Positions 25,831-35,430 of a stretch of DNA of 64,000 nucleotides are shown here, one piece after another; position 1 is the stretch's first letter, and every line of letters begins with the position of its first letter. The stretch is taken from the NCBI GenBank assembly GCA_002841885.1, contig PHBE01000009.1, forward strand, positions 210,227 to 274,226, given 5' to 3'. Origin of the DNA: Deltaproteobacteria bacterium HGW-Deltaproteobacteria-18 (GTDB taxonomy: Bacteria > Desulfobacterota > Desulfovibrionia > Desulfovibrionales > Desulfomicrobiaceae). A program made the translations under genes and the position numbers. A model generated the notes under the pieces. The model was not told the DNA's origin, did not search any database, and saw nothing but the letters and a program-made list of their open reading frames with translations.

Positions 25831-26730
25831 ATGACCAACAAACGAACCCGCCGTTTCGGTGTTTTCCCCTCGGCCAATGAAGACGCTCAGGCCGCCAAGC
25901 GCCATGTCGACACTCCCCAGTGCCAGTCCGCGTCCTACCGCCTGGCGTTTCAGGATCAGGATTTTCTTCTGCGCGAGGAGCTTCGCCCCGTGCGCCTGCA
26001 GCTGGAACTCTTGAAGCCCGAGCTGACCCTGCAGGAGCAGCAGATCGAATCCACCATCGTCATCTACGGCAGCGCTCGGACAATGGATGCGGAGACGGCC
26101 GCCGTGCGTCTGGAAAAAGTGCTCGAGGGGCTCAAGAAATACCCCGACGACGTCCTTTTGCGCAGCGAGTTGGTTAAGGCCCGCACGGCCGTGGCCAACA
26201 GCCGCTATTACGAGGAGGCGCGAAAGCTCGGGCGGCTCATTTCCGAGAACATGGACACATGCAAGCACGTGGTCATCACTGGCGGCGGTTTCGGGATCAT
26301 GGGCGCCGCCAACCGGGGCGCGCACGATGTGGGCGCCAAGAGCATCGGCATGAACATCGTGCTCCCCTTCGAGCAGGAGCCCAACCCCTACATCACCCCC
26401 GAACTGAGTTTTCAGTTCCACTATTTTGCCATCCGCAAGATGCATCTCTTGATGCGGGCCAAGGCCCTGGTGGCTTTTCCCGGCGGTTTCGGGACCATGG
26501 ACGAGCTTTTTGAGGCCCTGACCCTGATCCAGACCCGCAAGGTCAAACCCATTCCGGTCCTGCTTTTCGGTCGCAGGTTCTGGCACAAGGTCATCAACTT
26601 CGAGGCCCTGGTCGAGGAAGGAACCATCAACCCTGAAGATCTGAACCTCTTCCAGTATGTCAGCACGGCGGAGGAGGCCTGGGAGATTATCCGGGCGAGC
26701 AATGGGCTTACTACGGATGGGAAGCCGTGA
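25831..26730 (+). CDS. LOG-family protein (lysine decarboxylase-like nucleotide-phosphate hydrolase fold)
   Basis: The 299-residue protein has a GGGFGIMGAANRGA loop and the PGGFGTMDELFE motif of the LOG/TIGR00730 family, whose studied members are cytokinin-activating nucleotide phosphoribohydrolases. An N-terminal extension of about 75 residues is longer than in plant LOG proteins, as in the larger bacterial branch. The bacterial role is uncertain. It is nine bases downstream of ridA. Confidence 0.88.
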   Translation: MTNKRTRRFGVFPSANEDAQAAKRHVDTPQCQSASYRLAFQDQDFLLREELRPVRLQLELLKPELTLQEQQIESTIVIYGSARTMDAETAAVRLEKVLEGLKKYPDDVLLRSELVKARTAVANSRYYEEARKLGRLISENMDTCKHVVITGGGFGIMGAANRGAHDVGAKSIGMNIVLPFEQEPNPYITPELSFQFHYFAIRKMHLLMRAKALVAFPGGFGTMDELFEALTLIQTRKVKPIPVLLFGRRFWHKVINFEALVEEGTINPEDLNLFQYVSTAEEAWEIIRASNGLTTDGKP

Positions 26731-26774
26731 TGCGTGATCCGTAATGCGTGACGCGTGACGCGTGATGCGTGACG
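26729..26774. repeat. short tandem repeat of TGCGTGA units
   Basis: Overlapping copies of TGATGCG/TGCGTGAC (8-10 bases each) follow the stop of the LOG gene directly. A pair of similar units on the other strand (CCCGCATCACGTTT, twice) lies at 61,004-61,035. Confidence 0.6.
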
Positions 26775-26781
26775 GTTTTGT

Positions 26782-27402
26782 TCAGGGTGCGGATTTGGTG
26801 ATGCTTTCGTGTACGTCGGCGATGATCCTTTCCGACAGCCTTTGCATGGCCCGGCTCATGGCTTCGACCACTGAGCCGGGATTTTTTTTGGTGGCTGGTT
26901 CGGACTCGCGGTAGGTGCGCTGGAAGAGAACCTGCTCCGGTATTGCACGGGCGCGCAGGTCGAGCAGGGTGACGGTCAGGCTGGCAGTGGCCAGCCAGTG
27001 GTCCTCGGCGTCCACTTCCATCCACTCCTCGATCATTCCTTCAAGCTGGTGTGTGGCGGTCAGGGATGAGCCGGGCCTGCTCACGGCCAGAAAGAGGCCG
27101 CTCTGCTGCATGTCGCGACGCAGAAAATCGGCCGCCAGGGCCTGCGGAGTCGCACGCCACTGGTGATATGCATATTCCTGCCGTCCAAAGGACAGGTCGC
27201 GATAGACGATCTTGCCGGTGTTGAACTCCGGAGCCACTCCGAAACGGTTGAGCACGATGACGGCCTTGGCTTGGGTTCCGGTGGGTGCCGGGCTTTCGTA
27301 TTCCAGGGTGTAGTAGCGCACGTCCGGTGCCGTCGTCCGGGTCGCCCCGCAACCGGCCAGGGCGAACATCAGGATGAATGGAAGAAAATAACGGATGGGC
27401 AT
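26782..27402 (-). CDS. ABC-type transport auxiliary lipoprotein (PqiC/MlaC-like partner)
   Basis: The 206-residue protein has a lipoprotein signal peptide with a clear lipobox (LAGC, Cys18) and matches the ABC_trans_aux family (RYYTLEYESPAP, then VLNRFGVAPEF), found in MCE-type lipid transport systems. It is the last gene of the mlaEFD-like operon, seven bases after mlaD. It probably shuttles or docks phospholipid between the membranes. Confidence 0.88.
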   Translation of the reverse strand: MPIRYFLPFILMFALAGCGATRTTAPDVRYYTLEYESPAPTGTQAKAVIVLNRFGVAPEFNTGKIVYRDLSFGRQEYAYHQWRATPQALAADFLRRDMQQSGLFLAVSRPGSSLTATHQLEGMIEEWMEVDAEDHWLATASLTVTLLDLRARAIPEQVLFQRTYRESEPATKKNPGSVVEAMSRAMQRLSERIIADVHESITKSAP

Positions 27403-27409
27403 GAGCTTG

Positions 27410-28423
27410 CTACTCCTCCACCTTGCGGGGGGCCTTTGGTTGACCGAAAATGAGCTGCGCCGGCTGGTCTTTGACGTTGCCGATAAGGGTGTTCAGGTTG
27501 TTTGACGTCTGTTCCAGATTTTCGGCGGTGCCGGCCAGCCGTTCTTCCAGATCCTTGATGGTGGCCTGCATCTGGAACACCGTGGCGTGGCTCTGGGTCA
27601 TGACCACATCGGCCTTGAGAGCCGTCGAAGCTAGAGCGTTCATGGCCGTGTCGACATGCGGTCGGTTGGCTTCGAGAATGGACTGGAATTGAACGAGGAT
27701 GGTATCCATGCGGGCCAGTTCCTCGGTCGCCTTGGTCATCAGAGTGCGCGACGCGAGGATGGTTTGCTCCATGTTTTTTGCCATGGATTCCATGCGTTTC
27801 GGATTTGCTGCCGCGTTGATGCTGGCCAGAAGGGTGCGGATGTCGGCGGAGATGGCGCCGAGTTGCGCCTCGTTCATGACCGTGCTGACCGTGGTAAAGG
27901 CGGCCGAGGCCTTTTCCGAGATGCCCTTGAAGTCGATGGACTGTATCTTCATGGCGATTTCATCGATTTCCCGGAACAGTTTCTTGATATCCGAGGGCCT
28001 GGAAGCGATGACCGGATACTCCGGGGTGAAGGTGAGTTTCGGCGAGAGGCCTCCTGCCTCGGGCCCGCGCTTGTCTATCTCGACGAACATGGCCCCGGTG
28101 ATGCCGACGTTGGAGATGGCCGCGACGCTGTCCTCGAAACGGTTTTCGTCATTCGCGTGTTCGTCGTCGATGAGGATGACGACCTCGATGAGGTGATAGT
28201 CGGGGGCGATGCGGATGGCCTGGACGCGGCCCACCGGCACGCCCCGGTACTTGACAGGGGAGTCCACGCCGAGCCCCTGCACGGATTCGTCGAAATAGGT
28301 CACGAAGAGTTCGCCCTTGCGCAGAAACGAGGTCATGCCAAGCCAGATGACGGCCAGCGTGGCCAGGGCCAGGCCGGCGGTCATGAACAGGCCCACGGAA
28401 AAATTGACACGAGCGGAAGCCAT
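27410..28423 (-). CDS. mlaD: MlaD/MCE-domain phospholipid transport protein
   Basis: The 337-residue protein has one N-terminal membrane helix (VGLFMTAGLALATLAVIWLG) and an MCE domain (about 45-135, YFDESVQGLGVDSPVKYRGVPVG), followed by a long helical region with regular heptads. MlaD forms a hexameric tunnel in the periplasm. The start overlaps the end of the ATPase gene by one base, so the genes are translated together. Confidence 0.93.
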   Translation of the reverse strand: MASARVNFSVGLFMTAGLALATLAVIWLGMTSFLRKGELFVTYFDESVQGLGVDSPVKYRGVPVGRVQAIRIAPDYHLIEVVILIDDEHANDENRFEDSVAAISNVGITGAMFVEIDKRGPEAGGLSPKLTFTPEYPVIASRPSDIKKLFREIDEIAMKIQSIDFKGISEKASAAFTTVSTVMNEAQLGAISADIRTLLASINAAANPKRMESMAKNMEQTILASRTLMTKATEELARMDTILVQFQSILEANRPHVDTAMNALASTALKADVVMTQSHATVFQMQATIKDLEERLAGTAENLEQTSNNLNTLIGNVKDQPAQLIFGQPKAPRKVEE

Positions 28424-29184
28424 TATTTCTCCATTTCCGGCTGTCTGTTGAAGAATTGGCGCACGAAGGGATGCTCGCTTGCATCCTTGAGTTCGTGCGG
28501 ATCGCCATCGGCGATGATGGATTTGCTTTCCTTGTCGAGCATGACGACCCTTTTCGCAATGGTGAAAATGGAGGAAAGCTCGTGGGTGACGACGACAAAG
28601 GTCGTGCCCAGGGTTCGGTTCAGGCGCAGGATGAGGGCGTCGAGTTCGGCCGAGCTGATGGGATCCAGGCCTGCCGAGGGTTCGTCCAGGAATAGAATTT
28701 CAGGATTGAGCGCCAGCGCCCGCGCGATGGCCGCGCGTTTTTTCATGCCTCCGGAAAGCTCCTCGGGCAGGTGGTGTTCGAAGCCCTCAAGGCCGACCTG
28801 CCGCAGCTTGAGACGGACCAGCTCCTCCACCGCGTCTTCCTTGAGATCCGTATATTCCGTGATAGGCAGCGCAACGTTTTCGCCAAGGGTCATGGAAGAA
28901 AAAAGGGCGCCGCCCTGATACATGACGCCGATGCGGGCCAGAATCTTCTTGAAGCTGTCCTCGTTGTCCGGCTCAAGGAGCATTCCGGCGATGGTAATTT
29001 TTCCGGCCATGGGCTTGTAGAGCCCGACCATATGCTTGAGCAGGGTGGACTTGCCGCATCCGCTCCCGCCCAGGATAACAAAAATTTCAGCTGGATGGAT
29101 ATCAAAGTCCAGGTTTTTCATGATGACCAGGTCCCCGAATCCCATGGTCAGGCCGCGCACGGAGATGATTTCTTTTTGGGTCAT
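28423..29184 (-). CDS. mlaF: MlaF-type ABC transporter ATPase
   Basis: The 253-residue protein has Walker [10 protein letters not shown] at 39-47, the signature LSGGMKKR and Walker [13 protein letters not shown], and ends in the ABC-H-loop region (VVVTHELSS). It powers lipid movement across the inner membrane with MlaE. It overlaps mlaE by four bases (ATGA). Confidence 0.94.
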   Translation of the reverse strand: MTQKEIISVRGLTMGFGDLVIMKNLDFDIHPAEIFVILGGSGCGKSTLLKHMVGLYKPMAGKITIAGMLLEPDNEDSFKKILARIGVMYQGGALFSSMTLGENVALPITEYTDLKEDAVEELVRLKLRQVGLEGFEHHLPEELSGGMKKRAAIARALALNPEILFLDEPSAGLDPISSAELDALILRLNRTLGTTFVVVTHELSSIFTIAKRVVMLDKESKSIIADGDPHELKDASEHPFVRQFFNRQPEMEK

Positions 29185-30323
29185 GGCCGCCAGTACCTCA
29201 GGATCACGGCCAGGACCGAATCAACCAGAATGACCAGAAAGATGCCCGTGACCACGGCCGAGGTCGTGGCCTTGCCCACGCTGGCCGCTCCGCCGCGCAC
29301 CTGGTAGCCCTTGAAGCAGCCCACCGTGGCGATGAGGGCGGCGAAGATGGCGCTCTTGAATATGCCCCAGTTGATATCGAAAATTGTCAGGGTGTTCATG
29401 GTCTGGGCCATGTAGGCGTTGACGGTAAGATCCAGAGTGGTCACGCCGATGAGCAGGCCTCCGGCGATGGCGAAGATGTTGGAATACATGGCCAGCAGCG
29501 GCACCACCAGGAGCGAGGCGATGATCTTGGGCGCCACCAGGAACATGGCCGGCTTGAAGCCCATGGTGACCAGCGCGTCAACCTCTTCGGACACCTTCAT
29601 GGTCCCGATTTCGGCGGCGAAAGCCGAGCCCGAGCGCCCGGCTACGAGGATGGCCGTCATGATGGGGCCAAGCTCGCGGACCATGGCCAACGCCACCAGG
29701 GAGGCCACATAGATGTTGGCCCCGAACTGCTGCAGCTGCACCGCAGACATGAAGGCCATGATGAGCCCCAAAAGAAAGCTGATCAGCCCGACAATGGGCA
29801 GCGCGTCCACGCCGACCTGCTGCATGTAGAGGATCACGTCTCCAAGGCGCAGCCTGCCCGGATGGCGCAGCAGGGACAGGAGCGTCACGGTGACTTCGCC
29901 CACGAAAGACACGTGGGTCATGGTCTGACTCGTGACTTCGAGGGTCTTGATGCCGAAACGGGTCATGATTCCCGGCTTGACCCTTTTGGCGCCGCCCGAG
30001 CGCGGGGGATCGTCCAGACGCAGAAAATCCAGGAGCTCCTGCACATGCTCGGGGGTGCCAAGCATCTCTAGCTCACAGCCATTTTTTTCAGCCATGCGCC
30101 GCAGCTGCAGGATCACCAGCGCGCCGCAGTCATCCATGCGCGTGATTCCGCCCAGGTCGACGCGGATGAGCCCGGGCAAGGGCTTGGGGATGTGCGCCAG
30201 GAGGTCCATGACCCCCGGAGTCGTGCGCAGGTCAAGAACTCCGCGCAAGGCCAGAGCCAGCAGATCCGGTCTTGAGTCCACGGAAAGCGTGGGCGATGTT
30301 GTCGTGATGTGGTCATTGTTCAT
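29181..30323 (-). CDS. mlaE: MlaE-type permease with N-terminal STAS domain
   Basis: The 380-residue protein fuses a STAS domain (residues about 15-110, [17 protein letters not shown]) to an MlaE permease (about 125-380, with [23 protein letters not shown] and [29 protein letters not shown]). In enterobacteria the STAS part is the separate protein MlaB, so the fusion replaces it. It is the first gene of the operon E-F-D-auxiliary lipoprotein. Confidence 0.94.
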   Translation of the reverse strand: MNNDHITTTSPTLSVDSRPDLLALALRGVLDLRTTPGVMDLLAHIPKPLPGLIRVDLGGITRMDDCGALVILQLRRMAEKNGCELEMLGTPEHVQELLDFLRLDDPPRSGGAKRVKPGIMTRFGIKTLEVTSQTMTHVSFVGEVTVTLLSLLRHPGRLRLGDVILYMQQVGVDALPIVGLISFLLGLIMAFMSAVQLQQFGANIYVASLVALAMVRELGPIMTAILVAGRSGSAFAAEIGTMKVSEEVDALVTMGFKPAMFLVAPKIIASLLVVPLLAMYSNIFAIAGGLLIGVTTLDLTVNAYMAQTMNTLTIFDINWGIFKSAIFAALIATVGCFKGYQVRGGAASVGKATTSAVVTGIFLVILVDSVLAVILRYWRP

Positions 30324-30527
30324 GAGATATCCGTGCCTCTTAGCTCATGGCCGGGGGACGCGTCTACCGTGCCGGGTGCGTACGGGCCGCCCATTGTGAC
30401 GCATTTCCCGATCTTGAATTGATGCCGGGTGTGTGACAAAGGGCTTCACAGGCGGGTGTTCCGGCATTATGGAGTGCTTGCCATGACTTGGCCGCTGTTG
30501 CGGCGAACATACAACCGGAAGAAATAC

Positions 30528-31667
30528 ATGATTAAGCGTTATATGTGTCTGCTTGCTTTGCTTGTCTTTGGGACAGCCGTTCCGACCCAGGCCGCAGATC
30601 TGAAATCCATCCCGGATTCCCTGTATCCGGGCCTTGAATATTTGTTGACCATCCCCAAGTCGAACACGGACATAGAGCCCGGTCAACTGAGCGGGATCAT
30701 TTCCTTTGTCGCCTCCAGCGCGGCGGAGAGCAGCATGTCCATGCAGGATCGGGACAAGGCTTCCGGGGCATTTTACTCCTTTACCCTGCAAGGGAATCTT
30801 TCCCGCGTGGTGGACTATGTCTACAACCCGGACATCCCGGTTTACGTGACCATGCCTTCTTCCGTGCGCGATCAGGAGTGGCTGGACACGGCTACCAAGG
30901 ATGCACTGAGGCTGCTCCCCAAGGCACTCGAGCGGGGAGAGACGCTTCTGGTTCGCGGCACCGAGCGCGAGATCATCACCCCCGACGCCAACACGGGCGG
31001 ATACTATTCCTACAATCAGGACCGCGCCGTGGCGGTGTTTCAAGGTCCCACAGGGCCCGTGCTGGTTTCCGTTGGATGCCAGACCGAACCTTCGGAGATC
31101 GGCCGCAAGGGGTGCGTGGTCGGCGAGGACTCCGACTGGAACTATCTGTATTCGGACGAGAAAGGCCTGAACAAGACCGGCCTTGGCTGGGTCGATTCCT
31201 ACATGTACAATGCCCATTCCATCATTGTGTTCGTGTCCGATACTTCCACCGGAACCATCCACGTCGGATCGTTCAAGTGGCTGAACGCCGGCTGGGCCAA
31301 GATGAACATGGTCAAGCAGAGCCACATCATCAACGGCATCAAGCGCTTCACGGCGGATTTCAAGGGCGTGCTCGAATCTTCCCGCCTGCCCGCCGCGCAG
31401 GAGCTGGCCGTCATGTACCGGGAACTCAAATCCGACAGCGTCGAGACGCTTCGCCAGATGGTGGCGCCCTATCTGGCCGCCATCGAGGATTCCGGGACCT
31501 TGACCTCGTCATTCAAGAAGTTGCTGGCCTCGGGCCAGTATTTGCAGAACATGAACCAACAGGAACTGGTCAAGGTTCTGCTCAAGGAATTCCTGAAGCA
31601 ACGCCTTGGCCGGGAGAGCCTCATCCGGGTTGCCCAGGCCGGACAGCACTGGACCCCGCAGCCCTGA
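30528..31667 (+). CDS. secreted protein of unknown function
   Basis: The 379-residue protein has a signal peptide (MIKRYMCLLALLVFGTAVPTQAA, cleavage near residue 22) and a mature region rich in strands and aromatic residues, with a helical C-terminus. I do not recognise a family. The start at 30528 is favoured by GGAAG upstream and by the signal peptide; an in-frame start 99 bases upstream lacks both. It faces the mla operon divergently. Confidence 0.7.
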   Translation: MIKRYMCLLALLVFGTAVPTQAADLKSIPDSLYPGLEYLLTIPKSNTDIEPGQLSGIISFVASSAAESSMSMQDRDKASGAFYSFTLQGNLSRVVDYVYNPDIPVYVTMPSSVRDQEWLDTATKDALRLLPKALERGETLLVRGTEREIITPDANTGGYYSYNQDRAVAVFQGPTGPVLVSVGCQTEPSEIGRKGCVVGEDSDWNYLYSDEKGLNKTGLGWVDSYMYNAHSIIVFVSDTSTGTIHVGSFKWLNAGWAKMNMVKQSHIINGIKRFTADFKGVLESSRLPAAQELAVMYRELKSDSVETLRQMVAPYLAAIEDSGTLTSSFKKLLASGQYLQNMNQQELVKVLLKEFLKQRLGRESLIRVAQAGQHWTPQP

Positions 31668-31820
31668 GGCGGCTCAACAGTATCGACGTGCCCGCTCACG
31701 CGAGCGGGCCAGAGGGAGCCCTATGCCGAGCATGGTGATCTTTTTGGTCTTGCCTGCAGCGGATTTCGGCCGTGAGGATGCGCATTGGCTGCGGGGCGGG
31801 TTGCCCCCCCGGCTGACGCG

Positions 31821-32261
31821 ATGAGCCGCACTGCCGAAGACGCCAGAAAGCGGGCGCGCGACATCCGGGACGAGGCCCTGGCCAGGCATGCCGAACGTGA
31901 CCGGGCTTCGCTTAATGCCGTGCGCGACGAACTTGCCGAGCTCAGGGCCATGGTTGCAGGGCAACAGGAGCAGCTTGCCCGGCTGACCGGCATGATTGCC
32001 GAACTGACCTCCGCCCTGGTCCCAGGCGATGCGCAAGGCCTCTCGATTCCCTCCGCCCCCCGTCCTCTCTCCGCCCGCAAACGCGCTGCCCTGGAGCGCA
32101 TTCGCGAACTTCGCGGGCAGGACCTCTCTTTTTCCCGGATTTGCGAAGTCTTCCAGGCCGAGAGCTTGCCGACCCTGTCCGGTCAGGGCCAGTGGTCCAA
32201 GGGCACCCTGTGGAATCTCTGGAAAAATCACGCCCACCAGTTGAACCTGCCGCAATCGTGA
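31821..32261 (+). CDS. coiled-coil protein with a recombinase-like C-terminal helix-turn-helix
   Basis: The 146-residue protein begins MSRTAEDARKRARDIRDEALARH, continues as a predicted coiled coil (about 1-75, heptads of Leu/Val/Ile) and ends with a basic segment resembling the repeated module of serine recombinases (GQDLSFSRICEVFQAESLPTLSGQGQWSKGTLWNLWK). It may bind nucleic acid. The opposite strand has a long open frame too, but its codon use and composition look like a shadow. No ribosome site of note is seen. Confidence 0.6.
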   Translation: MSRTAEDARKRARDIRDEALARHAERDRASLNAVRDELAELRAMVAGQQEQLARLTGMIAELTSALVPGDAQGLSIPSAPRPLSARKRAALERIRELRGQDLSFSRICEVFQAESLPTLSGQGQWSKGTLWNLWKNHAHQLNLPQS

Positions 32262-32434
32262 AAGGCCGCGAGCCGTTGTGACCGCATTCGACGCGCTTCA
32301 CGACGCGTGTTTTTTGAAGTACCAATTCTGTTGTTGCCAGTCATGGAAGTCTTTTGATTTCCCGCTTCCTGCCGGGATAGACGCGAAGTGAAATCAAGCG
32401 CCCGGTTCATTCGTCATGACCAAATGGAGCCGCC

Positions 32435-34153
32435 ATGAGCACGGAAATTTTGCCCGCTGACGCTGACGTCTGTTTTGACCAGACTCGCCGTTTTGAAATT
32501 CTGCGTGAGATTTTTGACAGCCTGAGCGAACACGTGGCTGTGCTTGACCGCGAAGGCTGCATCGTTGACACAAATCGCAGCTGGCAACGCTTCGCGGTTG
32601 AAAATAGCACGCCGGACGAGTGTCGCCTGCAAGGCGAGAATTACATGGAAGTCTGTGAATCCTCCAAGGACGCCGCCTTCGTTGAGGCCCCGCAGGCCGC
32701 AGCCGGAATCAGGGCCGTGCTCGCCGGCGAGATTCCGGAGTTCAGCCTTGAATATCCATGCCATGCGCCCACGGAAAAGCGCTGGTTTCTGATGACGGCC
32801 ACACCTCTTGTCAGCCATGGCATCATTGACGGGGCCGTGGTCTCCCATGTCCAGATCACGGCCCGAAAGCTGGCCGAAGCCGCGCTGATCCGTTACGAGC
32901 GTGCCATCGCATCCTCCTCCTCCCTGGTCAGCATCATTGACCTTGATTTTGTCTATCGGCTGGTCAACGACAGCTACCTTCGGGTGCACGGGAAAAGGCG
33001 CGATGAAATCGAGGGGCGCGAGGTCGCAAAAATAGTGGGGCAGGACGTTTTCGACAGGCATGTAGGGCCGAAGCTCGTGCGTTGTTTTGCCGGGGAGACC
33101 GTGGAGTACGAGGGCTGGTTCGATATGAACCGGGCGGGTAGACGCTGTTACGCGGTGAAGTATTATCCCTATCGCGAACGTGACGACAGCATCTCGGGCG
33201 CCGTGGTCACGGCCACGGACATCACCGAGGCCAAGCAGATGCAGGATGAGATCGCAAACAGCGCTCGTCGCCTGGCCGAGGCGCAGCGACTGGCCAAGGT
33301 CGGCAGCTTCGAAAAGGATTACCTGCACGGAAAAAAAAGCTGGTCCGACGAGTTTTGCCGTATTCTCGGGTACGTCCCGAATGAGATCGACCCGGATTTC
33401 AATCTGTTCATGCATCATATCCATCCCGAGGATGAACCAGATTTTCGCGAAAATTTTGAGGTGGCCCAGGCAACGGGAGATGAATTTACAACCGAGCTGC
33501 GCATCCGCACCGTGCAGGGCGAAGAAAGACACGTCAGCCTGATCTGCGGTTTCGACCTGCAGCAGGACGGCAGCATATTTCGTCTGCATGGAGCCATGGC
33601 CGACGTGACCGAACGCCGGCTGGCCGAATTGCGGCTGGAACGGCTGGCCAATACGGACGAATTGACCGGTCTGCCCAACCGCAGGCATTTTCTGGAGTGC
33701 GTTCGCGCGGAGATGATCCGCTCCAGGCGTTTTGGAAAGAGCCTGTGCGTGGCCATGATCGACATTGACGATTTCAAGAAAGTCAATGACACCCATGGTC
33801 ACGGAGTCGGGGATGTTGCTTTGCGGCATGTGGCCCGCACCATCAACGGTTTGCGCAGGGCCGTGGACGTGGTCGGGCGTCTTGGGGGCGAGGAGTTCTG
33901 CGTCCTTTTTCCCGAAGCGGGGCTCGAAGCTGGAATCGCGGCCGCGGAGCGCGCGCGCAAGGGGCTGGCCGAAACGGTCCTCGAGCATGAGGGCCTGAGC
34001 TTGCGGCTCACGGTCAGCATCGGCCTGGCGGAATATTCGGCGGACGAGAGCCTGGACGGGCTTTTGAGGCGCAGCGACGAGGCTCTTTACGAAGCCAAGC
34101 GCACCGGCAAGAACCGGGTCTGTTCCCGGGCGGCGGATGCCGGCCCGGCATGA
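32435..34153 (+). CDS. PAS-domain diguanylate cyclase
   Basis: The 572-residue protein has about three PAS-like segments (roughly 20-140, 150-275 and 280-400) followed by a GGDEF domain (about 405-560) with the active site GGEEF and an inhibitory RxxD site five residues before it (RAVD). It should make c-di-GMP and be feedback-inhibited. PAS ligands are unknown. No membrane segment or signal peptide is visible, so it is probably cytoplasmic. The start has GGAG seven bases upstream. Confidence 0.92.
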   Translation: MSTEILPADADVCFDQTRRFEILREIFDSLSEHVAVLDREGCIVDTNRSWQRFAVENSTPDECRLQGENYMEVCESSKDAAFVEAPQAAAGIRAVLAGEIPEFSLEYPCHAPTEKRWFLMTATPLVSHGIIDGAVVSHVQITARKLAEAALIRYERAIASSSSLVSIIDLDFVYRLVNDSYLRVHGKRRDEIEGREVAKIVGQDVFDRHVGPKLVRCFAGETVEYEGWFDMNRAGRRCYAVKYYPYRERDDSISGAVVTATDITEAKQMQDEIANSARRLAEAQRLAKVGSFEKDYLHGKKSWSDEFCRILGYVPNEIDPDFNLFMHHIHPEDEPDFRENFEVAQATGDEFTTELRIRTVQGEERHVSLICGFDLQQDGSIFRLHGAMADVTERRLAELRLERLANTDELTGLPNRRHFLECVRAEMIRSRRFGKSLCVAMIDIDDFKKVNDTHGHGVGDVALRHVARTINGLRRAVDVVGRLGGEEFCVLFPEAGLEAGIAAAERARKGLAETVLEHEGLSLRLTVSIGLAEYSADESLDGLLRRSDEALYEAKRTGKNRVCSRAADAGPA

Positions 34154-34162
34154 CCACTGACC

Positions 34163-34185
34163 GACCCGGTCGCGCGACCGGGCCA
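34163..34185 (+). terminator. hairpin after the diguanylate cyclase gene
   Basis: GACCCGGTCGCGCGACCGGG forms a strong self-complementary stem ten bases after the stop. No T run follows, so termination strength is uncertain. Confidence 0.5.
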
Positions 34186-34202
34186 GTGTGGGAAAATGCG
34201 GT

Positions 34203-35168
34203 TTATCTGAGCAGGCGCAGCAGTTCCGGCATGAAGGTGGGAACGGACCATCCCGGAACATAGCGGTTCAGGGTTTCAAGGATGGCGACCAGCATCAGGC
34301 TGGCATGCGAGAGTGAGAGAACGGCGGCCACGACCATGGAGACCTTGAGACGCATGGGGTTTTCGCTGACCGTGACGAGAAGCGAGAGGAGCATGGCCAG
34401 CCCAAGGCAGGCCACGCCGGCCAGAGCGGCATAGAAGATCTGGGGCAGGTGGAGGTTGAAGACACCCTTGAGGCTCGCATAGAGCCAGATTAGCACCGCG
34501 AGGACAACAAGGCCGCAGATCAGGTGCCATTTGGCCAGAAAGGGCGCGGCAAAGCGATAATAGTCCCGCCCCCAGTCATCGGCGTTCCGGCGCAGCAGCA
34601 GGTAGCACTGTCCGATGACAGCCGCCAGACACAGGGACAGCGGCAGCCAGAGCGCCAATAGCGGCCACAGCGCCGACCCCAATGGCGGCAGAAAGGCCGG
34701 AGATTCGAGACTGACGCCCCGGAAGGAAAGCAGGCTCAAGCCCGCCAGTGCCCAGTAACCATATTTGATGGGAATATTGGCCAAGCATCCAAGCAGGAAA
34801 TGCACGGCCTTGCGTTCCTTGGCGACCTTCCATCCCAGATCGTAGCCGGCCAGGGCCATGCTTCCGAAGAAAGGCAGGGCCAGCGCGGCGATCAGCAGCA
34901 GTCGGTTGCCTGCCACGAACTCGGACTGCCAGAACGGGTGAGAGGACAGCAGCGCCGCACAGGCCGCGATCACAAGCCAGAAGAGAACATGCCCGCCAAG
35001 GGCCAGTCTGGACATTTGCCTGGCCGCGCGGGCGGGAAACGGTTTGCCGGAAATGAGCCCGATGAATTCGCTGACCAGCGCGATGGCCGGGGCGCCCCAG
35101 AAAAGGGCGGCCAGGAGCAGGGGCAGGGGCAGCAGGGCAAAAGCCCACTGGGGGAGTATGAGCGCCAT
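34203..35168 (-). CDS. multi-pass inner-membrane protein of unknown function
   Basis: The 321-residue protein is strongly hydrophobic, with about eight membrane segments and short basic loops. I do not recognise a family; the general pattern is like the membrane subunits of respiratory or cytochrome-type proteins, but no conserved histidine ladder is obvious. It converges on the diguanylate cyclase gene. Confidence 0.7.
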   Translation of the reverse strand: MALILPQWAFALLPLPLLLAALFWGAPAIALVSEFIGLISGKPFPARAARQMSRLALGGHVLFWLVIAACAALLSSHPFWQSEFVAGNRLLLIAALALPFFGSMALAGYDLGWKVAKERKAVHFLLGCLANIPIKYGYWALAGLSLLSFRGVSLESPAFLPPLGSALWPLLALWLPLSLCLAAVIGQCYLLLRRNADDWGRDYYRFAAPFLAKWHLICGLVVLAVLIWLYASLKGVFNLHLPQIFYAALAGVACLGLAMLLSLLVTVSENPMRLKVSMVVAAVLSLSHASLMLVAILETLNRYVPGWSVPTFMPELLRLLR

Positions 35169-35430
35169 GGGGACCTCGTGCGCAGTGTAATTTTTTCAGG
35201 AGCCCGGTCATTCCCTCGGACCCGGGCGCAAGACGGCAGCTAAAAGGGGATGGCCCCGAGAGCCCTGGTCTCAAGCGCCGGAATGGGTACGACTACGGGC
35301 TGAACGGACTGGCTGAATGGGGGCTTTCTGCCCCAAAAGAGCGCAAGAGGCAAGGCAGCGCCACCCTTGAAAATTGGCGGGTTCTCTCCTATGCCAAAGT
35401 CCTAATGAGGGAGACAACGGTGACTAATCC
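35169..35430. other. divergent intergenic region, no gene seen
   Basis: About 260 bases between the membrane-protein gene and the TPR gene. I see no convincing promoter pair or repeat. Confidence 0.4.

Noticed and set aside
31674..32255. A 193-residue minus-strand open frame overlapping the coiled-coil gene
   Set aside because: The plus-strand product has a coherent coiled coil and recombinase-like tail. The minus frame has a low-complexity, Gly/Pro-rich product.
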